DNA of 64,000 nt from JAGXRK01 sp963714415. GTDB taxonomy: Bacteria; Bacteroidota; Ignavibacteria; Ignavibacteriales; Ignavibacteriaceae. The stretch is taken from assembly GCA_963714415.1 (NCBI GenBank), contig CAVQOL010000001.1, positions 62,001 to 126,000 of the forward strand. The letters run 5' to 3'. The notes beneath the pieces were generated by a model. It had not been told where the DNA came from. It did no database searches and was given only the letters and a program-made list of their open reading frames with translations. Below, piece after piece: positions 29,168-37,292 of the stretch (position 1 is the first letter of the stretch; the number at the start of each line of letters is the position of its first letter). Made by a program: the position numbers and the translations under genes.

Positions 29168-29255
29168 CTCGCTCAAGAAATTACCTCCTCAGATAGATCG
29201 GACGAGGTCTCGTCCGTTCCGCTCTGCGGAACGAGACGGACTCCGCCGAGCTTTT
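29118..29255. repeat. 138-bp repeat with two GC-rich palindromes, copy 1
   Basis: Shared almost base for base with 34759-34896. It contains CGGACGAGGTCTCGTCCG (29199-29216, 8-base arms) and CGTTCCGC tct GCGGAACG (29215-29233, 8-base arms) overlapping at one end. It splits a kinase 5' end exactly in the glycine-loop codons: one side reads EKLGG, and the kinase sequence resumes past the insert with a second kinase start. Confidence 0.75.
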
Positions 29256-29292
29256 CTAAGATTCTATAATGGGAAATTGTTTTACCAATCAT
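29173..29292 (-). pseudogene. Truncated kinase 5' end, 39 codons, fused to palindromic insert
   Basis: ATG 29292 gives MIGKTISHYRILEKLGG, the kinase N-terminus up to the glycine loop, and then reads through the palindromic repeat as VRLVPQSGTDETSSD before stopping at 29173. It begins after the same junction (TGAGTAAAGTATG) that precedes kinase D. A protein of this size cannot be a kinase, so I treat it as a broken copy. Confidence 0.65.
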
Positions 29293-29299
29293 ACTTTAC

Positions 29300-29332
29300 T
29301 CAATTATAATGTGATATTGATTTTCCAATCAT
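29300..29332 (-). repeat. Ten-codon kinase 5' stub overlapping the kinase D stop
   Basis: ATG 29332 overlaps the TGA of kinase D (ATGA) and reads MIGKSISHYN then TGA. It preserves the tandem-gene junction in which each kinase starts on the stop of the previous one. Confidence 0.6.
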
Positions 29333-31689
29333 TCTTCCAATCCTATTTTTTTCAGCAATGCTATAAACCTTGGATCAGAACGAATGCTATCGCAAACCGG
29401 ATGTACGTTTATCAATGGGAATTTCGATTCTCGCGACTGATACGCACTTTCAAGCCATTCAAATACTTTCTCTTTATCACCAAGTCCACCGTAAACTGTA
29501 GCAATGGCCAGTGACACGGGATACCCTTGCTTCGAGTACTCAAGCAATTCATCCAGTATCTTTTGCGCTTCATCTTTCCTTCCAGCCAATGCATACGTCG
29601 AACCAAGTTCTGCTAGTGAAGTAGGATCACCTCTGCCCACGAGTGACCTTGCCTTTTGTAACTCTGAGATAGCTTCCTCAAATTTGCCTTGTGCTGCATA
29701 CAGCCCGCCTAGACTTACACGAGCGGAAATATAATTGGGATCAAGATCAAGTGTCTCCCTAAATTGATCTATCGCTTTGTCATATTGCCGCATAAAATAC
29801 ATAGCCCAACCCACATTGTAATTGATGACAAGCGAGAGTGGATCAAGCTCCTGTGCGCGTCTGATCTCAGCAAGGGCTTCATCAAGTCTGCGGAGACTAG
29901 ATAAGAGTATGCTATACCACTGGTGGACTGTTGGATAATTCGGATTAAGTTCGATTGATCGCTTGTATTCACTTTCCGCACCTTTCCAATCCCACTGATG
30001 GGCTTTCATCAACCCCATAACAGCATAGGGTTCCGAAAGTGTAGCATCAAGCTCCAATGCTTTTCTTACTGCGGCTTCAGTTTTCGGGTAAACATCTTTC
30101 GGCGGGAGTCCAAAATAATCTGGAAGCACAACATACGCTGAAGCTAATCCGGCATAAGCAAGAGCATAATTTGGATCTTTCTCTATTGCCTGATTGAAAA
30201 AATCGATTGCCTTCTCTAAGTCTGCTAAAGTTCGCTTATTCCAATAGAAACGTCCTTTGAGATAGAGTTGGTATGCCTCTGTATCCTCAGTTTGAATTTT
30301 TTCAATTCGCTCTTTCTCAGAGAAAGAGAATTTCACTTTCAATGCAATAGCAATTTGTTTTGCAACATCACTCTGGATGGCAAAAATATCTTTCATTTCG
30401 CGATCGTACGTCGCCGCCCAGATATGCTCATCTGTTTTTGCATCTATCAACTGACTAACAATTCGAACACGATTGCCTGCCCTCCGAACGCTCCCTTCTA
30501 GAATAGTTTCAACACCCAGCTCTCTACCAATTTCTTGAAGGCTCTTCTTGCTGTCTTTGTAAAGCATTGTTGAAGTACGTGAGATAACCTTCAGATCACC
30601 GATTTTTGAGAGATGTGTGATGACATCTTCTGTAATGCCATCGCTGAAATACTCGTTAGCTTTGTCTTCACTGATATTTTGGAATGGCAAAACAGCAACG
30701 GATTTCCTTTCAATCGTTAGTGACTTATTGAGAAAGATAAAATAGAATGCAACCAATAAAACAAAAAATAAGCCTGCAATGGCTCCAATAACATATTTCT
30801 TTTTATTTAGTTTTAGAGGCGTTGTAATTACTGTTTGCTTCGTTGTTCCATATTTGAATTCCTTTCCGAGTCCTTTCAAATCAACTAATATCTCATCGAC
30901 ATGCTGGTATCGTTCATCAGGATTTTTCGAGATGACTTTTTTTACAATCCGTTCCAATTCCATTGGTACACCTGTTCTCAATGCAGTCGGAGGTTCAGCC
31001 TCTTCATTAATTATTGAATAAGTTACCGCCTGCTCGTAATCACCCTTAAAAGGTACTTGACCAGTTATCATTTCATAAAGCACAACTCCAAGTGACCATA
31101 TATCTGTTCTATGATCAACTATTTCTCCCTTGGTTTGTTCCGGTGACATATATGCAACAGTGCCAACTGTACTTCCCATTTGGGTTAATTGGGTTTGACC
31201 GGACACTTTTGCTAATCCAAAGTCGAGAATTTTTACTACACCATCATTAGTTATAAAGATGTTCGCAGGTTTTATGTCTCTATGAATTATATTTTTTTCG
31301 TGAGCTTTTGACAATCCTTCTGAAATCTGAATAGCAATATCAAGAGCTTCATCTATTTTTAACGGACCTCTTTCTATTTTCTTTTTTAGAGTTTCGCCTT
31401 CATAACAGGACATAACTATATATGTTTGTCCACCCGCCACATCGGGTAAATCATCGGTTTCATCAATTTCGTGAATAGTACAAATGTTATTATGTTCTAA
31501 TGCAGAGGCAGCTTTTGCTTCGTGGATAAACCTTTGCTTTGCATCTTCATCTAATGTAAACGTGGGAGGTAAAAATTTAAGTGCAACGAAACGATCTAAT
31601 TTTATGTCTTGGGCTTTATAAACCACACCCATCCCGCCTCCGCCGAGCTTTTCGATAATGAGATAATGTGATATTGTTTTGCCTATCAT
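29329..31689 (-). CDS. Kinase D: membrane Ser/Thr protein kinase with TolB-like and TPR domains
   Basis: An intact 786-residue paralogue. LGGGGMGVV, VALKF, HRDIKPANIF, DFGLAK and GTVAYMSPEQ are all present. It carries the six-codon LPDVAG insert after DETDD. A transmembrane helix (YVIGAIAGLFFVLLVAFYFI) separates the kinase from a TolB-N/FlgO-like domain (SVAVLPFQNISEDKANEYFS, VISRTSTMLY, LGVETILEGSVRR), followed by about eight TPR units. ATG 31689 is six bases after the stop of a 30-codon kinase-like leader ORF, so its translation may be coupled to that leader. The kinase should face the cytoplasm and the TPRs the other side of the membrane, if topology follows the single helix. Confidence 0.88.
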   Translation of the reverse strand: MIGKTISHYLIIEKLGGGGMGVVYKAQDIKLDRFVALKFLPPTFTLDEDAKQRFIHEAKAASALEHNNICTIHEIDETDDLPDVAGGQTYIVMSCYEGETLKKKIERGPLKIDEALDIAIQISEGLSKAHEKNIIHRDIKPANIFITNDGVVKILDFGLAKVSGQTQLTQMGSTVGTVAYMSPEQTKGEIVDHRTDIWSLGVVLYEMITGQVPFKGDYEQAVTYSIINEEAEPPTALRTGVPMELERIVKKVISKNPDERYQHVDEILVDLKGLGKEFKYGTTKQTVITTPLKLNKKKYVIGAIAGLFFVLLVAFYFIFLNKSLTIERKSVAVLPFQNISEDKANEYFSDGITEDVITHLSKIGDLKVISRTSTMLYKDSKKSLQEIGRELGVETILEGSVRRAGNRVRIVSQLIDAKTDEHIWAATYDREMKDIFAIQSDVAKQIAIALKVKFSFSEKERIEKIQTEDTEAYQLYLKGRFYWNKRTLADLEKAIDFFNQAIEKDPNYALAYAGLASAYVVLPDYFGLPPKDVYPKTEAAVRKALELDATLSEPYAVMGLMKAHQWDWKGAESEYKRSIELNPNYPTVHQWYSILLSSLRRLDEALAEIRRAQELDPLSLVINYNVGWAMYFMRQYDKAIDQFRETLDLDPNYISARVSLGGLYAAQGKFEEAISELQKARSLVGRGDPTSLAELGSTYALAGRKDEAQKILDELLEYSKQGYPVSLAIATVYGGLGDKEKVFEWLESAYQSRESKFPLINVHPVCDSIRSDPRFIALLKKIGLEE
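31432..31447. repeat. In-frame palindromic insert in kinase D
   Basis: ACCCGccacatCGGGT on the plus strand, inside an 18-base in-frame insertion coding LPDVAG. It has the same arms and position as in kinase B (26519-26534), with one base different in the loop. Confidence 0.6.
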
Positions 31690-31692
31690 ACT

Positions 31693-31785
31693 TTACTCAC
31701 TTATAATCTCAAGGCTCCGGCGGACAAGTCCGCCGACACTGAGCTTTTCTAAAATTTTGTAATGTGATATAGTTTTACCAATCAT
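31693..31785 (-). pseudogene. Truncated kinase 5' end, 30 codons, with GGCGGAC palindrome
   Basis: ATG 31785 reads MIGKTISHYKILEKL and then passes into CGGCGGACAAGTCCGCCG (31718-31735 on plus; 8-base arms), coding SVGGLVRRSLEIISE before TAA 31693. Kinase D starts four bases later. It is either a broken copy or a leader whose translation feeds kinase D. The GGACTTG(T/C)CCGCCG(G/T)AGCCTT part recurs at 34733-34757. Confidence 0.65.
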
Positions 31786-31802
31786 TAAATTATAAACTTT
31801 CT

Positions 31803-34712
31803 TTATTGTACTGGCCCTAGATACTTATCGAGCCAGTTTAAGGTTTCTTTAATAAGTTCATTCTTCGGTATGAAATGATCAGTGTCATATAGAATTAATT
31901 TCTTGTCTTCTTCCGGGGTTCCTAGAAGATCATACGCTGGTTTGACATGTGTTTTATGTGGGAAAACCATATCAAATCGTCCGTTAAGCATTAGAGTTGG
32001 AATTTTAATTCTGGTTACAAAATTAAATACATCAACCTCCGGACGGTATTTAACCGTAGAAAGTCCACCTACTATAAGTATATTTGCCCTAAGGCGTTTT
32101 TCAATGGCAGGAATGAGAAAACCCATATTGCCTCCCCAGCTCATTCCATAAAAGGCTAGTTTATCAGAGGCTATATCGGGACGGGTTTCTAAATAATCGA
32201 TTGTCCGGCTAAAATCCTTTACGTGCTGTATTCTCCATTCAGTCAACTGATGTTCGCCCATTTTAGATAAGTCAACATCGCGCTCAAAGGTTCCTTTATA
32301 TATCGGATATACTACCGCTCTATGGTTTTTTACTATATGCAAAAGATAATATTGATAACTCGGATTTATTTCTATATTATCACTTGTCCTTACATCTCGC
32401 GCACTTGAACCGGGGAAATAAATTACTGCCTGATAGGGTGGAGATGTATTTTTAGGAATAAAAATAAGAGCACACATGCGTTCTCCGCCATACGCTGCAG
32501 TAAAAGACACCTTTTCTTTTATCCAGTCTGCTGAACTCTCATCTCTAAGTTCAACTTTGGGATCAAGTTCCATCGGATCATATGCAAATAGGGTTTTATA
32601 TACCTGGAATATATCATCCGGAACCGGTTTCTCAAGGGAGTAATCCCTATATTTAATTTCGTATATACCAAAAACAGCATCAGATATTTTATCAGTCTGA
32701 AGATAGCGGACACAGCGAAATCCATTTTTGGCTGACCGGTCAAACGGAGATATCTGGCTGATATTACCAAACATATAATCATTATCATTCCAAGCTCCTC
32801 CCCGGATACATCGACCCATGCGCGTCTCATTCCAACACCACTCCCTGACATTCCCGGCCATATCATAAGCTCCGGAAGCGGTTATACCTTGATAAGTTCC
32901 AACCGATACCGGTTCCTCATTTCCGAAATTGCTCATCGATATAATCAAATAGGAATTCATAACAAGTGATGTTATTCCTCTAGCCTGATTCCAATGATAT
33001 ATTGTAGGGAGGCTTTTTCCGGCATATTCGGCATAAGCAGCCGCTTCAAACCAGCATATGCCAGACACCGGATAATTATCTTTTCCAACGGGATAGGTTC
33101 CAGCTTGCCATGTTGAAGGGCCAGCTCTGCCAGTTTGATCCACAAATTCTGCCATAGCCTTTTGCCACGAAAGCACTTTTCCGTTCCGGATGAACTCATG
33201 CTTCCAAAATTCTTTTTTCTGATAACCACCTTGATCCAGGAATTTCTTGTACTGTTTATTTGTTACTTCAAATTTGTCAATAAAAAAGTCAGCCAGTTCA
33301 TCATTACCCTGAACACGCACCATATCAGATGGAATTGTTCCTGTTTTATCCAGCTTGAATTCTATTTCAACCGGTGTTATCCCTTCTTCTACAGAAAAAT
33401 TAAATGTTGAAGATAAAGCTGTAATAGTTTCGAATCCTTCTTTTTCTATTTTCCACCGGAAAAAACCAGCAGCTAATCTGATGTTTTCAATTGGAGAGAT
33501 ACCGATAAATGTCCAGTCTTTTTCCGGAGTTTTATATTCTTTGAAGTATATTTTTGCACCCGGCGGGGAAGTGTGGACGGAAGTGTGAACGGCACACTGA
33601 GAGAAAAAATTATTCAGCTTTTTATCATCCGGAATATACTTCTCGGCTTTTTCTATTAGTTCATAAGCCGGGATAAAATTTTCCAGGCCAACCTCCAGTA
33701 AACTGCTTACTTGCGGGATGACTTCCTCTCTGGCCCAATTAATTTTGGCCTGTCGGTTCAAAAACCAGACAGCACTAAGCGTGATAAAAAGTATAATAAC
33801 AACTGCCGGAATAGCAACACGAGGCCTGCGGATACGACGAATAATTGTTTTCAGGTTAAATGCCCCCATCTCCAATACACGCAAGCTGTCCTGATATCCC
33901 TTCAAATCCTTTAACATTTCCACCATTGATGAATAGCGTGATTCAGGATTTTTCCTCAACGCTTTATTGACAACTTCTTCCAATTCTGTTGGAACAGCGG
34001 TACTAACTTTTTTTACAGGCATCGGTTCTTCATTCATAATAGAATATATCACCGCCTGTTCATAGTCACCTTTAAAAGGGCGTTCTCCGGTAAGCATCTC
34101 ATAAAGTACAACACCTAACGACCAGATATCTGTTTTATGATCAACTATTTCTCCTTTCGCTTGTTCCGGCGACATATAGCTTACTGTTCCAACTGTACTT
34201 CCCATTTGGGTTAATTGAGTTTGACCAGATACTTTTGCTAAACCAAAATCAAGTATCTTAACAACACCATCGTTTGTTATAAATATGTTTGCTGGTTTGA
34301 TGTCACGATGGACTATTCCTTGTTCGTGAGCTTTCTGCAACCCGGTAGTAATTTGTATTATGATATCAATCGCTTCATCTATTTTTAACGGACCTCTTTC
34401 TATTTTCTTCTTAAGTGTTTCGCCTTCATAACAAGACATAGAAATATATATTTGTCCACCTGCAACGTCGTAAATCATCGGTTTCATCAATTTCATGAAT
34501 AGTACAAATATTATTATGCTCTAAAGAGAGGCAGCTTTTGCTTCGTGGATAAATCTTTGTTTTGCATCTTCATCTAAGCTAAAGGTGGGAGGTAAAAATT
34601 TGAGGGCAACGAAACGGTCTAATTTTAAGTCTTCGGCTTTATACACTACACCCATTCCGCCTCCGCCGAGCTTTTCTAAGATTCTATAATGGGATACAGT
34701 GGAACCTATCAA
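31803..34712 (-). CDS. Kinase E: Ser/Thr kinase fused to FGE-like and alpha/beta-hydrolase domains (frameshifted)
   Basis: ATG 34712 begins MIGSTVSHYRILEKLGGGGM. A base lost near 34525 (GCCTCTCTTTAGAG) and two near 34470 (TTACGACG) break the frame, after which it stays open to 31803. Order: kinase (HRDIKPANIF, DFGLAK, GTVSYMSPEQ), transmembrane helix (VAIPAVVIILFITLSAVWFL), a PEGA-like segment, a formylglycine-generating-enzyme/SUMF1-like domain (DKFEVTNKQYKKFL, YPVSGICWFEAAAYAEYAGK, GNVREWCWNE, NGFRCVRY), and a C-terminal hydrolase with GMSWGGNMG serine, NGRFDMVFP aspartate and DTDHFIP histidine. The kinase, FGE-like and hydrolase domains would form one modular signalling protein. Confidence 0.78.
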
Positions 34713-34732
34713 TTTAACCTCGCAAGTAATTT

Positions 34733-34803
34733 AAGGCTACGGCGGGCAAGTCCACCCCGTCCGATCTCTTCTAAAATTCGGTAGTGTGATATTGTTTTCC
34801 CAA
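34733..34803 (-). repeat. Kinase 5' remnant ending in GGCGGGC palindrome
   Basis: Minus strand ATTGGGAAAACAATATCACAC resembles the kinase start without ATG. It continues to TTTTAGAAGAG and then runs into ATCGGACGGGGTGGACTTGCCCGCCGTAGCC. Part of that insert equals the one at 31713-31737, and GATCGGACG begins the other palindromic element. It lies just upstream of the kinase E start. Confidence 0.55.
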
Positions 34804-34896
34804 TATACTCGCTCAAGAAATTTCCTCCCTTGCTTGATCGGACGAGGTCTCGTCCGTTCCGCTTTGCGGAACGAGACGGACTCCGCCGAGCTTTTC
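34759..34896. repeat. 138-bp repeat with two GC-rich palindromes, copy 2
   Basis: Copy of 29118-29255, with palindromes at 34839-34856 (CGGACGAGGTCTCGTCCG) and 34855-34873 (CGTTCCGC ttt GCGGAACG). One loop base differs between copies while both arms are identical. Confidence 0.75.
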
Positions 34897-34944
34897 AGTA
34901 ATCTTATAATGTGACCCGCCGTGGCGGATTGTTTTGCCGATCAT
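34813..34944 (-). pseudogene. Truncated kinase 5' end, 43 codons, with two different palindromic inserts
   Basis: ATG 34944 reads MIGKTI, then RHGG from CCGCCACGGCGGG, then SHYKITEKLGG and finally the shared element VRLVPQSGTDETSSD to a stop at 34813. Two separate inserts thus interrupt one kinase N-terminus: a short CCGCC/GGCGG one between Ile6 and Ser and the longer one in the glycine-loop codons. Confidence 0.65.
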
Positions 34945-34971
34945 ATTCTAAAGCAAATTAAATTAGTCGAT

Positions 34972-35310
34972 TCAGTTGAATGATTTAACCGCTTCATCAA
35001 CATTATTATAAATGTTAAATATCTGATTTAGCTTTGTTATGTTAAGCACACCCTGAACTTTGTCAGATATGTGAGCGAGTTTCAAATCGCCCCCGGCATT
35101 CTTCAAGGTCGTATAACCGCTGATTAATATTCCTATCCCTGTACTGCTAACAAATTTTACATCAGACATATCCACAACTAAGTTTTTCTTGTTTTGGTTA
35201 ATAAGCTCATACAGCTTTTCACGAAATAGTTTGGCATTTTCCCCGCCGATCAGGTTGCCCTTTAATTCAATTATAGCAGCCTGGTACTTTTCTTCTATTG
35301 TTACTTTCAT
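34972..35310 (-). CDS. STAS-domain anti-anti-sigma factor-like protein
   Basis: A 112-residue SpoIIAA/RsbV-like STAS domain. It has the strand-rich N-terminus AAIIELKGNLIGGENAKLF and the phosphorylation loop LVVDMSDVKFVSSTGIGILI with the SSTG serine/threonine. It is 23 bases downstream of the SpoIIE-type phosphatase gene, with AGGAGGC before the ATG, so the pair is an operon. It would be the dephosphorylation target of that phosphatase. A matching anti-sigma kinase (HATPase) is not next door. Confidence 0.85.
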   Translation of the reverse strand: MKVTIEEKYQAAIIELKGNLIGGENAKLFREKLYELINQNKKNLVVDMSDVKFVSSTGIGILISGYTTLKNAGGDLKLAHISDKVQGVLNITKLNQIFNIYNNVDEAVKSFN

Positions 35311-35333
35311 ATAGCCTCCTGTAAAATTAAGTT

Positions 35334-36633
35334 TTATTCATTACGTTTAATTATCATCAAAGTGATGTCATCCATTTGAGGAATTCCAGAAGTGAATTTT
35401 TTTACATCACCTAATATTTCTTCTGCCAAAAGTTTTGAGCTTAAAGACAATTTATTTTCTATAAGATCATACAGCCTCTCCTCGCCATATTCTTCTTCGG
35501 CTTCATTCATTGCTTCAGTTATACCATCTGAAAAAACAACAAGAGTTGACCCTTTTTCAAACGATATTGCTTCTTCATCATAGTTTGTATCTTCAATGCA
35601 GCTAAGCAGCATTCCACCTTTATCAAGCTTAAATTTATTTTCTTTAGCAAGAAAAACAGGCACATTATGTCCTGCATTGCAATAGGTCAGAGTATTTTTT
35701 TCTGTATCAAGGATTCCGAAGAAAAGCGTTACGAATTTTGATATGTCTGTGCTTTTGTGAAGAAGATTGTTAGCTCTTTTAATACAATCTTTTGCACAAT
35801 TACAAAATAATAACTGTCCTCTTAATGTTGCCTGAAGATTTGCCATCAGCATTGATGCTGGTAATCCTTTGCCGGACACATCACCAAGTGCAATTGCAGT
35901 TTTGCTGTCTGAAATTTTTATAAAATCGTAATAATCTCCACCTACTTCACGAGCCGGAATATTAATTGCATAAATATCGTAACCATTAATATCAGGTATT
36001 TTCTGAGGTAAAAGATTTTTCTGGATTTCACTTGCAACCTGAATTTCTTGTTGTATCTGAATAAGTTTTTTTTCTTCTTCAAATAATCTGGAGTTTTCAA
36101 TTACATTTGCGGATTGAGCAGCAATTATTTGAAGCAATCTTTGATCGGCTTCGGTAAAACCATCATCAGATTCCTTGTTGAATAATGATAGTATACCTAT
36201 CATTTTTCCTTTAATAATCATCGGCACACTCAATAAAGATTGTATTTTTAGAAACCGAATCTTCCCGCAAAGCAATTTTTTCTTCTCTTTTAAATTCATT
36301 TATACGTAATGGTTTTTTATTTGCCAGCATTATGTCGGACAGTTGCTTGTCAAACCGCAGTGAATCTTTATCATCAATATTATCACGGACTCTTATCATT
36401 GTATGGAAAGGATTGACAAAATCTTTTTCATCAATAAGTTGAATTGATCCCTGTTCGGATTTAAGATGTTTAACACATTTTTTTACAATAAGGTTTGTGA
36501 TTTGATCGAGTGATTGAGTAGAGGCAATTGCGGTTGCCATATCATTTAGGATAGAGAGCTCTTCAACAGCAGATTTTAACCGAAGATTTTCCTTGCTTAA
36601 TCGATCCTCTTCTTTATAAGATTTCGGGCACAT
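35334..36633 (-). CDS. GAF-SpoIIE (PP2C) phosphatase, RsbU-like (frameshifted)
   Basis: Two overlapping frames make one protein. The upstream frame (36633-36211) holds a coiled N-terminus and a GAF domain (ILNDMATAIASTQSLDQITN, QGSIQLIDEKD). Near 36240 the frame must change, and the downstream frame continues the GAF (LLSVPMIIKGKMIGILSLFN) and gives a full SpoIIE domain: REVGGDYYDFIKI, LGDVSGKGLPASMLMA, YCNAGHNVPVFL, VVFSDGITEAMNE and MDDITLMII, with the metal-binding aspartates conserved. It dephosphorylates a STAS protein, here encoded 23 bases downstream. A single-base indel in AAAAATACAATC is enough to split it, so I expect a functional gene. Confidence 0.82.
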
Positions 36634-36742
36634 ATATATCCCTTATCTAATAATAAAAAATCAAGGATTTTAGGTCATAACCAGTTTAATTATTTTAAAT
36701 ACTGATAATCCTCCCAAAGGAGGTAAATATCAAAATTAGATA

Positions 36743-36825
36743 TTTGCTTCGGTAGAGGTATCCGGATGTTATCTCTGCGGGTAATCAGCAATATAACTCT
36801 AAACCATTTGCTCTATCGGAGCAAA
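36743..36825 (+). ncRNA. Candidate structured RNA or regulatory hairpin
   Basis: TTTGCTTCGGTAGAG (36743-36757) pairs with CTCTATCGGAGCAAA (36811-36825) over all 15 positions if read on the plus strand, where two positions become G-U wobbles. On the minus strand those same two positions are C-A mismatches. An inner GTTAT/ATAAC stem (36768-36772, 36793-36797) is possible. The wobble pattern favours a plus-strand RNA. I recognise no known family. Confidence 0.35.
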
Positions 36826-36919
36826 GAAAAATTAATCACTGTAATTTGTAGCTAATTTTAAGGAATCGATTTATAATTTGCAAGTAATTGTAAAGAAGAA
36901 TAGCAAGTGAAGTAAAAAA

Positions 36920-36950
36920 CATCTGCCTTTTTCACTAAAAGGCATCAAAA
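36920..36950 (-). terminator. Terminator after tRNA-Arg
   Basis: GCCTTTT / AAAAGGC stem (36925-36931, 36937-36943) with a 5-base loop, followed on the minus strand by AGATGTTTTTTAC. It lies 14 bases beyond the tRNA 3' end. Confidence 0.7.
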
Positions 36951-36963
36951 AAAATATAAATTG

Positions 36964-37037
36964 TACCCCGGAGAGGATTCGAACCTCCGACCTACGGTTT
37001 AGGAAACCGACGCTCTATCCTACTGAGCTACCGGGGC
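36964..37037 (-). tRNA. tRNA-Arg (anticodon CCT)
   Basis: A 74-base cloverleaf. Acceptor GCCCCGG pairs with CCGGGGT, the D arm is AGCTCAGTAGGATAGAGC, the anticodon arm TCGGTTTCCTAAACCG places CCT in the loop, and the T arm is GGAGGTTCGAATCCTC. The discriminator is A and CCA is not encoded. Its 5' half serves as the C-terminus and stop of the GIY-YIG gene upstream, and is partly duplicated at 37293-37457. Confidence 0.93.
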
Positions 37038-37284
37038 TTAAATTACTTAATATAAATTTTATTCTTTTTCTTCCTGCTGCTGATTTGAAATATTTTTCCT
37101 TCTCCCTGGCAAGTTTACGATTATTTACCTCTTCTTTATACACTATTTGCCACAGCTTAAACATTCGGGTATATATTGACTTACCAGCATTATGTTCTAT
37201 CAGCCTTCTATCAGAATCATTTGAAATTCCCACATAAGTTTTATCAAATTCCAAACTTTTAAGTATATACACAAAATATTTCAT
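37015..37284 (-). CDS. GIY-YIG endonuclease-domain protein ending inside tRNA-Arg
   Basis: An 89-residue single GIY-YIG domain. KYFVYILKS is the GIY strand, KTYVGIS the YIG strand, DRRLIEHNAGK carries the conserved arginine, and AREKEKYFKSAAGRKRIKF the glutamate region. Such small proteins are widespread nuclease-like units of uncertain function, sometimes mobile. Its last residues SPGSSVG and the TAG stop are read from the tRNA acceptor and D arm, so the gene has no stop of its own. A broken copy of the same tRNA half stands nine bases before the ATG, giving the gene direct repeats at both ends. Confidence 0.85.
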   Translation of the reverse strand: MKYFVYILKSLEFDKTYVGISNDSDRRLIEHNAGKSIYTRMFKLWQIVYKEEVNNRKLAREKEKYFKSAAGRKRIKFILSNLSPGSSVG

Positions 37285-37292
37285 AACTATAT

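Larger units (their letters stand above)
36634..36963. other. Intergenic stretch upstream of the phosphatase
   Basis: About 330 bases without a protein gene. It holds a CCTCC/GGAGG hairpin (36710-36723), the 83-base structured segment at 36743-36825 and the terminator at 36920-36950. Much of it could be the phosphatase leader. Confidence 0.5.

Noticed and set aside
29196..29204. GATCGGA-type strings that look like sequencing adapter
   Set aside because: Only a few bases match; the continuing sequence is a palindrome found twice with the same flanks, so it is genomic.
36710..36723. CCTCC/GGAGG hairpin as a ribosome-site switch
   Set aside because: No start codon follows the GGAGG at a usable distance on either strand.
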